Shown: positions 54,825-62,473 of the stretch, piece after piece | Numbering within the stretch: the first letter of the stretch is position 1 | How the letters are laid out: each line of letters opens with the position of its first letter | Source of the DNA: Adiantum capillus-veneris | Lineage: Eukaryota; Streptophyta; Polypodiopsida; Polypodiales; Pteridaceae | Assembly: GCA_014529385.2 (NCBI GenBank) | Contig: CM043962.1 | Location: forward strand, 125,222,470 to 125,286,469 | Direction of reading: 5' to 3' | DNA: 64,000 bases | Made by a program: the position numbers and the translations under genes | The notes under the pieces: model-generated | Told to the model about the DNA's origin: nothing | Seen by the model: only the letters and a program-made list of their open reading frames with translations | Databases searched by the model: none

Positions 54825-56129
54825 AAGTCTAAGAAGTATGGATTTGTGCGTAGAGCATACAAGTACAAATTGATTGGTGATGTCTTATACATGAAAGGGG
54901 CTGATCTCGTGTTGAGACGTGTACCTTGGCGGGAGGATCTTTACAGAGTGTTGGAAGAGAATCATGAAGGCGCATGTGGTGGCCATTTTGCTCTAAAGAT
55001 CATCTTGCATAAGATTTTGCAAGAGGGGTATGTATGGCCTAGTTTGCACAAGGATGTTCACCATTGGTGTAGGTCTTGCAATAGATGTCAAGCATTTGGG
55101 AAGAGAGTGTTGGAGCCAGAGCTACGAAAAACCATTATGGCATTTGATGTGTTTGAAAAGTGGGGGATTGATGCAATAGGCCCATTACCTATCACAAGCA
55201 GGGGCAAAAGCTATATCTTGACGGCAGTGGACTATCTCTCTAGATGGGCAGAGGCTATAGCAGTAAAACAGATCACTGCAAAGGATGTGGCAAAATTTGT
55301 GTATGATGAAATATGTTGCAAGTTTGGGGTGCCATTAGAGCTACTTTCAGATAAGGGGCCAGGATTTAGAGCTAAACTGCTAGACTTCTTATGCACAAAG
55401 ATGAAGATTAGACACCAGCATACCACTCCTTATTACCCACAGTGTAATGGCTTAAATGAAAGATTCAATGGTGAGTTGGTACAGATTCTTTCGAAGGTGA
55501 CAGAGCACCAAGGAAAGAATTGGGATTTGGAATTGCCTAGTGCATTTTGGGCTTACCGTACTTCGGTGAAGACAGGTACAGGGTTTACTCCATTTCATTT
55601 GGTGTATGGAAAAGAAGCACTATTGCCTGTGGAGGTAGAGTTGCCTGCGGTCAAAATGTTAGAGAAGTTGCTTGGGTCGCCTAGTGATGCATTCAAAGAG
55701 AGGCTCTTGCAGTTACAAGAGGTCCAGTTGGATAGGATGAGCGCATTGGAGCATTATGGGCAGATGCAGGATAAGGCTTTGGCAAAGATAAATGAAAAGG
55801 TTAAAAGTAAGGGTATCAAGAAACATGACTTGGTTTTGCGCTACAATAGTAAGCTGGACAACACCTTCCAAAAGAAGTTTCAAATTAAGTGGGAAGGCCC
55901 TTTCAAGGTAGTGGAGTGTTTTCCAAATGGCACATATCAGCTGGCTAACCTGGATGGGTTTCTACATAAGTCAAGGGTAAATGGATTGCGTCTTAAATTG
56001 TATCATGCCAGGTTGATGATGGTTGAGCAGGATGAGCTGTATGTGGATCAAGGAGTGTTGGTGAGGGATGAGGAGACCTGTGATGAGGCGAGTCTCATAT
56101 CTCTTTTTGCTGCTGCTGATCATGAATGA
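54825..56129 (+). pseudogene. Tat-F integrase (open from 54825 to its stop)
   Basis: An uninterrupted integrase of about 430 codons, although separated from the rest of pol by the stop at 54822. HHCC region CGGHFALK...HHWCRSCNRCQ, first Asp in GIDAIGPL, second in LLSDKGPGF, Glu in LNERFNG, then GFTPFHLVYGKEALLPVE and C-terminal LRYNSKLDNTFQKKF and FPNGTYQL modules. No chromodomain. It would insert the cDNA. It is close to Tat-F2 (8972-10272) but without that copy's deletion. Confidence 0.92.
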
Positions 56130-56135
56130 TCTAGC

Positions 56136-56157
56136 AGGCTAGGGGGTGGGCAAATTA
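56136..56157 (+). promoter_or_regulatory. Polypurine tract of Tat-F
   Basis: GGCTAGGGGGTGGGCAAATTA lies before TGTCAGGAG of the 3' LTR; the same tract stands in Tat-F2 on the minus strand near 8950-8966. Confidence 0.75.
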
Positions 56158-57297
56158 TGTCAGGAGTTTTTTGGAGCAAGGGATTGCGCATATGTACATA
56201 TACATGCATGGTGCATCAAATAAAGGATTGCCCATTTTCCTTAGCCAGGTGGTTATGTGGGGCCCACATGTGTACAGGTAGGACAGGGTGTACATAGTGC
56301 ATCGATTTTCACTATTACCAGTACCACTGTGTTTTTCTACAATAATGAGGAGTTTATAGCGCGTAAAACTTCTCGAGGAAGCTATCCGCGGGCCGACGAT
56401 GTGAGGTTAGCAGGTGCGTCAGATGGCATCTAGTGGCGTTAGGAGGGCGAACGAGGTCAATATTTGCACGCGGATGAGGACGGACACAACGTGGGTGTTT
56501 TCTTGTGAGATTTATGCAGAAAGGTCATCATTAGGACCACTTTTTGGGGCCACTTCACGTGGTGGTGAGATGCATTATTGAAAAAAAGATGAGTGCCCGG
56601 TGTGCGAATGATGCAAAAAGGTGACAACTATGCACTGCGAGGACAGTTTTTGGCCTGTTCGGGGTCCGTTTGAGGTCATCTAAAAGGCTAAGGGTGCCCA
56701 ACTAATAAAGCTAAGTGTGGGAACTGAAAAAACTTAGAGAAGACCAGAAAAAACGTGGAGAAGAGAGGAGAAACAACTGCAGGTGTGTTTTTGCTCATTT
56801 TGGAGCCTGTTTTGGCCGTAAACTGCTCATCCGAGGTCGGATTTGAGCACTTTGACATTGTAGACTGGGGTTTTGGGCCGTTCCGGATGCGATGGCGCTG
56901 TCCATTTTGCCAAATTCCTCACTCTTTTTCTGCTTTTTTTCTGTGTAAGTTTCTCTTATGAGCGAAGTTTCTGCTCTAGTTTGTGATTGTATCTGGCTTA
57001 TTTTACCCATATTGTGTGAGCTATTTGCCCCATTGGTGTTGGCCCAAGCTCAATTGTATCTAAACATAAGAAATTCTCCTTTTTTGAGCTGAGTTTTTTG
57101 GGTGTGTGTGTGTGTGTGTGTGTGTGTGGAGTGGGCAAGTGGACAGTCTCTCTCCTCTCACTCCCGAGGTGTGTTCCCTATCTCGGCCAGGTGTGTTGTC
57201 TAAGCTGAGTGGTGCCCCATAGTGTGTGTGTGTATCATTCCAAGAGTGTGTGTCGGGTCGTTATAGAGGCGTTGTGTGTGTTTTCATCCCACTCACA
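56158..57297 (+). repeat. 3' LTR of Tat-F (1140 bp)
   Basis: Matches 48586-49745; the (GT)n tract at 57102-57127 is shorter. It ends CTCACA, followed by ACGC of the target duplication. Confidence 0.93.
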
Positions 57298-57795
57298 ACG
57301 CGTGAACCTGGGTGTCCCGGCAGGGGTCTCTAGCGGCGTGTCGATGGGGGTACGGACGTCAGGTGTCTCCACCGGCGTCTGGGCCCCGAAGCGAGGAGTG
57401 TCGAGTGGGGTGGCTCCTGGCGGAGTAGGTAGAGGTGTGTAGCTTCTAGGAACAGTCAGCCGTGCAAAACCTGGCGTAGATGGCGATGCTGTGGCTGGTG
57501 TGGGGGCGGGCAAAGAAGGGGAGGGTAAAGAGCCTCGTCGAACACGAGGCGGTGTGGAGGCATCGGTGGCGGAATCCCCACAACAACCGCCACCGCCACC
57601 ACTAGAGCGCCGGTGTCTAGACTAGTGTGAAGCTCGTCTCGTCGACGCCGAAGCTTTGGAGCGCGCCGAATGCTCCGAAAGAGAGGGAGATGCGGATGGA
57701 GTAGGAATGCGCGATGATGCGCCAGAGCGATGACGCTCCACGTACCACTGTCTCTGCTGCGGTGACAAAGAAGAAAGAAACTCCTCATCATCCAT
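57298..57795 (-). pseudogene. tnpA-like gene of CACTA-1, first coding part
   Basis: Begins at ATG 57795 (MDDEEFLSSLSPQQRQWYVERH) on the minus strand. A Ser/Arg-rich and then Pro/Thr-rich low-complexity region follows (TPPGATPLDTPRFGAQTP, TPVETP and TPLETP repeats). One in-frame TAG at 57622-57624, probably from CAG, interrupts it. It continues in frame into 48585-48111 beyond Tat-F. This Pro/Thr region has no recognised domain; the DNA-binding part is expected in the downstream exon. Confidence 0.72.
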
Positions 57796-58067
57796 ACCTG
57801 CATTAAACACACGAATATTTAAACTTAATATTCAATGAATAGAGTAGACAATGACGCAAAGACCATTAAATACAATGACGTAATGACGCATATAAATACA
57901 ATGACGCAATGAATCGAGTGATAGAAGAGGCAAGTCGAAAACTCAGAATTTTCAATCAAAAGATGTGAGCGCGAGTAGAAAAGAGCGTTATACACCATGG
58001 AAGGTACTTAGAGAGCCAGAGCTTTTACAACACGGAGCAAAATTGTTCAAATACAATATTTGTGGCT
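57796..58067. other. Spacer between the tnpA-like and tnpD-like genes
   Basis: About 270 bases, AT-rich, with three near-copies of an AATACAATGACG(C/T)AATGA phrase at 57868-57912. No gene seen. It would hold the tnpA promoter and the tnpD 3' end. Confidence 0.5.
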
Positions 58068-60742
58068 TTAAGAGATCTCTCTCTCATCCTCGCATAACTC
58101 AGCATAACTTCCTATATCTATATAGAGCTCTCCGTTTAAACACATATCCTCTGTTTCATTTTGTAGCTCCTCTGCATGCACCCCATATAGAGTAGTAGCA
58201 TCTTGATGCTCGTCTGGCACCACCGCAGCGGCTTCTGATTGAGCATCTCCTCTGATCTCCTCCATTGGTGTCGTTGTGATTGGCACATGGTAGCCTTCAT
58301 ACGTCCTTGCACTACAAGGGGCTACCTCTATGACGTACCACCAGTTTGATGTAGACTTTGTAGGATGAAATATTACCTGCCAGAGCCACATAACTTACAT
58401 GAGAGCTTTCAAGAACATAACTTGTAAAAAGGGGATGTTAACTATTTACATACTTACTTGTTCACAATGCTCGGGTAGTACGAAAGTGTCTCTTAGGTCA
58501 GTCCATTTCTTAGTAGAATCCACCTCAAGAAAACCAGACTCTCCTCTACGCACAGTAGCGTTGCGACCCTCCATGATTATCTTGAACCATTGCACATCGA
58601 ACAAGTCGACAAAAAATCCTCTGTAATCGATCCTCAAAATCTCTTGCAGCGTGTCGAAGTAAGTGAGTTCCACCACCACAGGATCTGCATCAGAGGAACG
58701 TCGTCGACTAGACTGTTCAAATTTTGCCATGATTCCACAATCTTGAGTAAAACACTTTTTGTCGATTCGTTCCACCCTAAAATGTCGACCTTTACACCAT
58801 GCTGCTGTGTATGACTTATACTACAACGAACAAAGGTTATGAGTGGCCGTTCAAACGTTTATAAATAAAGTCACTTGCTAGTCGTACATTGCAAACTTAC
58901 CTTGGTCGCGCAACCCCGAGAGTACTCCCACTCTTCTTCAGTCACTTCGTCACCGCATTGTTGTGCGCTTTTCAATTGGTTGTGCAACCATCTTAAGCTC
59001 ATGAAGAAAGTGATTGATCATGAGTCGGGGTCAGTATGGTAACTCGTACCATAGAGATAGTCTCTTCATCCCTGGAGGCAATCCGTCATCGCACATCTCC
59101 TTCTGCTCTAACCATGCTTGTGCAGACATCCTTGGTGGCTCTCTTCCCAAAAAGCCATCGCATAACACATGATTCTCTGGAAGATACGCTTGATGACCTT
59201 CGTAGATTTGCTTCTTCAGTGAGGGTGCCCTACGTGCATTCAGTTTAGGTCCACATGTGACACATGCTCTGTATCCGCTTGTTTGAAGCCCTGCATGTAT
59301 ACACATGATAATAGATCAACTATGGGAAAAAACAAGATTTACAGTGTCTGAGTGAGGAGTGTCAATAGATCACCTGAGCATTCTGTTAGCCCGGGATAGT
59401 CATGCATGGTCCACATTAGAATGCCTCTGATCAAAGCATTCCGTCGTCCTGTGTGTCGGCTCATATCCACCACCTCTATGCCAATCCACAATTGTTGTAG
59501 CTCTTCCAATAGTGGACGAAGATACACATCCATATTCCCCACTTTATATCGCCCTGGCACAATCAAGCTTAGCCATAGGTGCCCCTTCTTCGTAGTCAAC
59601 CACGGGGGAATGTTGTAGTTGACGATGACAACGGGCCATACACTGTAAGATGTTGATCTTTGACCAAATGGATTTACGCCATCCATAGCCAGGCCTAAGC
59701 GCAAATTTTGAGCTTCCCTGGCAAAATCCGACCATGTTCCATCTATATGTTTCCACGCTACGCAATCTGCAGGAATTCGTAGCACACCATCCGAAGATTT
59801 ATTCTCCTCATGCCATGATGCTAGGGCGGCCATGGACTTACATTCGAAGAAATGCTTGATGCAAGGAAGCAGAGGGAAATGTCGCAAAACCTTTTGTGGA
59901 ATTTTTGTCCCATGGAGATCTACTCGATATCTTTCGGAATCACATTTCGGACACTTCTCCATGTATATGTATTCCCCTCTGAAAAGAATGCAGTCATTAG
60001 GACAAGCGTGGATAGAATTGTAATCCATCCCCAAGTTTTGCAAAATCTTTCTTGCTTCATGTCGGGAATCTGGCATCACATTGTCAGCTGGTAGTATGTG
60101 CTATTTCAGCAATCTACACAACATAAAAATATGATACAGTCGTGTAAAAATCTATCAGATCATTATACATTTAGAGTTCTATTAAAGTAAACTAATTGTA
60201 ATAGATCACCTGAAAAGCGTTGTGACGCTAGTGTCACTCCATCCAAACTTTGCCTGCATGTTGAGAAGAACCAGGAGTGCTTTCAATCTAGACATACGTG
60301 CTCCATTATACAATGGCGTATCGGCTTCACTTTTCATATCATCATAGATAAGCCTTTCTGAATCCATGATCGTCTCGATCATTTCATCAATCTCGGGCTC
60401 AAACATTGCCTCGTTGGGAATGTGCTCTGCATGATCATCCCCCGAGCTGTCAGAGGCTACATCTTGTGGCCTCACATATGCTGCTTGACCAAAGCGCCTG
60501 CGAACACGTCTGTTGGGTTGCAAGATTGCTGCTTGTTGGCCAGCGTCAGAGTCCGACGAGTTATAATTGGCAACAACTCGATCTATAATAGATGGATCGA
60601 ACTCGCCAAATTCGCGAACGTGCTGCAAAGAAACACGTCTTGTGCGTCGCACAGCATGCTTGCATTGATTACAAGGACATAAGACCCTCGTTGAGAGATA
60701 GGTGTTTCGGTTGGACGGTCCCACATCCTCGTCGCTACTCAT
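58068..60742 (-). pseudogene. tnpD-like CACTA transposase gene (Transposase_21 / TNP2 type), internally deleted
   Basis: Five exons can be traced on the minus strand: 60742-60210, 60113-59374, 59290-58901, 58820-58458 and 58376-58068, each with GT donor and AG acceptor. Exon 1 starts MSSDEDVG and has a Cys pair (LCPCNQCKH) and SRLKALLVLLNMQAKFGWS. Exon 2 carries the transposase core (KILQNLGMDYNSIHACPNDCILFRGEY shown in part, LAMDGVNPFGQ, IPPWLTTKKGHLWLSLIVPG, DVYLRPLLEELQQLW). Exon 3 has YRACVTCG, AYLPENHVLC and MKRLSLWYELPY, then a TGA at 59031-59033. Exons 4-5 give a DUF4216-like C-terminus (YFDTLQEILRIDYRG, VQWFKI, NWWYVIEVAP). A TAG at 60101-60103 and a missing central part after ELPY make it defective. 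TnpD acts as the endonuclease of CACTA transposition. Confidence 0.85.
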
Positions 60743-60801
60743 AATGAGGATAAAAAACTTATAACCTGAACAACAAATTTAATATTCTATTGGCATTCTT
60801 C

Positions 60802-60802
<1 letters not shown>

Positions 60803-60862
<60 letters not shown>
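60803..60862. repeat. (CT)n microsatellite upstream of the tnpD-like gene
   Basis: About 30 uninterrupted CT units, 60 bases before the tnpD start on the minus strand, where it reads (GA)n. GA tracts are common in plant 5' leaders and promoters; a promoter role is only inferred. Confidence 0.9.
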
Positions 60863-60863
<1 letters not shown>

Positions 60864-61252
60864 ACCTCACATTCTCTAGTCATGTCCAATCCCCGCACAC
60901 CTCGGTCTAGAGGTGCACGGAGATCAGAACCACCGGGTTATAATCTCGTCTTTATTGGTCAATACCTATATTTGTGGGTACAAGAAATCTACACACCCAG
61001 GTCTAGATGATACTGCATGTAGTGGACAAAACCCCTTTGCCTCTTCTCTAGCTGTAGCACTTCACTTCATCTTAACATCTTTTCACAGTAGATCTTTTCA
61101 CTGTTCGTCTAACTCTAAACCCTAAACCGTAAGTAATTCTTGCGTGGACTCGATCTAACGTAAATAAGCATAAATCTAAATAAACGTAAATCTAACTAAA
61201 AATAAAGCTAAATCTAATTTAACGTAAGTCTAATGATTAGAGGTTGTCTAGA
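60863..61252. other. Upstream region of tnpD, uncoding
   Basis: No convincing gene. It contains a short telomere-like CTAAACCCTAAACC at about 61113-61127 and, at 61187-61235, an AT-rich unit (AACGTAAATCTAACTAAAAA...) repeated at 61489-61540 on the other side of the HMA fragment. Confidence 0.5.
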
Positions 61253-61440
61253 TGGTCATTGTGTCGGGGATGTAGTGACTCTTGCCGACCTTAAGATCCA
61301 CCTTCTTCCCTATCTTCTGAAGACATTTCACAAGTACTTTTGGATCGACGGAGCCCACCATGAGTGAAGGCAGCAATACCCTATATTCCATTGAGGGCTT
61401 TCTTCACCCGCTTCATGCAGGCATCGCAGTCTATGGAGAC
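61253..61440 (-). pseudogene. Captured HMA (heavy-metal-associated) domain fragment inside CACTA-1
   Basis: The minus strand encodes VSIDCDACMKRVKKALNGI with the metal-binding CxxC (CDAC) and the helix after it, then a stop (61381-61383). After a frame change it encodes GSVDPKVLVKCLQKIGKKVD, the second helix and last strand of the same fold, followed by LKVGKSHYIPDTM. The order and spacing are those of a plant HIPP-type/copper-chaperone HMA domain of about 65 residues. It is not a transposon gene and sits between the transposase gene and the right end, so it is a captured host gene fragment. Broken by a stop and a frameshift, no function is expected. It is framed by direct repeats of about 50 bp. 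Confidence 0.75.
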
Positions 61441-61796
61441 CTAAATCTAATCTAATATAACGTAAATCTAAATCTAGCTTAAATCAACGTAAATCTAGTT
61501 AAAAATAAACCTAAATCTAATTTAATGTATGTCTACATATAACCTAATCTTTAACGTCTTTTAAGATAGTTTCCTACGATGTTATAACTCTCTTCTTCTT
61601 GTGTGTGTGCGCGTGTGTGGATGTGTGTGCCAATAAAAAGAGATAAATGGTATAACCTTTCTATCACCCATGCCAAGTATGATAGATTGATTATTCCCTC
61701 TTGAATAATAGGTCTTGAGTTCAACTCCTCGTTGGCTAGATCTTTAGGTCTTTTAATTTTAATTAGTTTCCTACGACGTTAAATTAGTTTCTCTCT
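61441..61796. other. AT-rich stretch with repeated AACGTAAATCTA units
   Basis: Contains several CTAAATCTAA and AACGTAAATCTA units (61441-61540), a (GT)n-like tract near 61600-61630 and the phrase TAGTTTCCTACGA(T/C)GTTA twice (61566 and 61767). No gene seen. Confidence 0.55.
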
Positions 61797-62081
61797 CTTT
61801 CTCTCTCAATGTGTGTGCGTTTTTTTGGATCGTATGCATGTTTTCTCTCTCTTTTCCTCTCTCAATGTGTGCGTTTTTTGTTTATGCATGTTCTCTCTCT
61901 CTTTTCCTCTCTCAATGCGTGCGTTTTTTGTTTATGCATGCTCTCTCTCTCTTTTTCTCTCTCAATGTGTGTGTGCATTCTTTGTTTATGTATGTGTGTG
62001 TGCGTTTTTGTTTTTGTTTGTACTCTCTCTCTCTCTCTCTCTCCCTCTCTCTCTCAAAAACACTATGTGTGTGTGTGTGTA

Positions 62082-62116
<35 letters not shown>

Positions 62117-62213
62117 AAGAGGGGAAGGGAACATGAGAATGAGGAGAGGGAAGGAGCATACCTGGCTCTCCTTCCTCTCCTCGTGTGTGTGTGTGTGTGT
62201 GTGTGTGGAGAAG

Positions 62214-62254
<41 letters not shown>

Positions 62255-62262
62255 GGGAGAGC
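61797..62262. repeat. Compound low-complexity block: tandem CTCTCTCAATGTGTGCG units, (CT)n, (GT)n, (GA)n
   Basis: Four imperfect copies of a unit of about 55-60 bases (TCTCTCTCAATG(T/C)GTGCGTTTTTTGTTTATGCATG with variation) at 61797-61995, then (CT)n, (GT)n, (GA)n and (GT)n tracts and a (GA)n run at 62217-62252. The long frames here code only for Ser/Leu/Cys/Val repeats and are not genes. Confidence 0.85.
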
Positions 62263-62285
62263 ATTACCTGCTCCTTGCTTGAGGG

Positions 62286-62314
62286 CGCCGAAAAACTCAG
62301 ATCTGAGATCTGAG
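62286..62314. repeat. Perfect hairpin near the right end of CACTA-1
   Basis: A 29-base palindrome with 14-base arms (AAAAACTCAGATCT and its complement) around a single G. With one mismatch the arms extend to about 20 bases (GCGCCG...GGGCGC). It mirrors the hairpin at 47419-47447 in size and loop. Confidence 0.75.
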
Positions 62315-62348
62315 TTTTTGGGCGCGCTCGGTTATTTTTTTACCCCAG

Positions 62349-62470
62349 CCGGCGTCGCTATGAGCGTCGCAAATTTCTTTGTAAATTTGCGACGCTCATA
62401 GCGACGCCGGGTTTTTTTTTTTTGAGCGTTTCTGTGTGAGCGTCGCTAATATGAAGAGCCTCTTGTAGTG
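62349..62470. repeat. Right subterminal palindrome and terminal inverted repeat of CACTA-1
   Basis: Arms 62349-62376 and 62383-62410 are perfect 28-base inverted repeats with a 6-base loop (CTTTGT). Each arm contains GGCGTCGCTATGAGCGTCGC, the same motif as the left end. A further GAGCGTCGCTAAT is at 62439. The element ends CCTCTTGTAGTG at 62470. Confidence 0.9.
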
Positions 62471-62473
62471 AAA

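Larger units (their letters stand above)
48586..57297 (+). mobile_element. Tat-F: plus-strand Tat-type Ty3 element, full length, inserted in the tnpA exon of CACTA-1
   Basis: LTRs 48586-49745 (1160 bp) and 56158-57297 (1140 bp) with a non-Met primer site, 1 kb leader, and one gag-protease-RT-RNase H-RNase H-integrase frame. Flanks share ACGC (48582-48585 and 57298-57301); a fifth base does not match. The LTRs are almost the same apart from microsatellite length and a few substitutions, so it is a recent insertion. Its reading frame carries five stops but no frameshift from 50778 to 56129. Confidence 0.93.
47180..62470 (-). mobile_element. CACTA-1: 15.3 kb CACTA (En/Spm-type) DNA transposon with nested Tat-F
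   Basis: Terminal inverted repeats CACTACAAGAGG...CCTCTTGTAGTG and a 3 bp duplication AAA (47177-47179 and 62471-62473). The uninterrupted site is present in unit 1 at 32488-32490, inside the same gag codons. Without Tat-F the element is about 6.6 kb. It carries a tnpA-like gene and a tnpD-like transposase gene, both on the minus strand, palindromic subterminal repeats at both ends, long CT/GA/GT microsatellites near the right end and a captured HMA gene fragment. The strand given is that of its genes. Confidence 0.95.

Noticed and set aside
61113-61129. Telomere-like CTAAACCCTAAACC
   Set aside because: Only about two units, common by chance in AT-rich plant DNA; not an interstitial telomere array.
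61640-61745. tRNA-like or SINE-like stretch with a B-box-like GAGTTCAACTCC
   Set aside because: No matching A box at the right spacing and no cloverleaf that I can fold; a single weak box is not enough.
61811-62264. Frames of up to 147 codons on both strands
   Set aside because: They translate tandem CT/GT/GA microsatellites into Ser/Leu/Cys/Val/Arg/Glu repeats; no gene.
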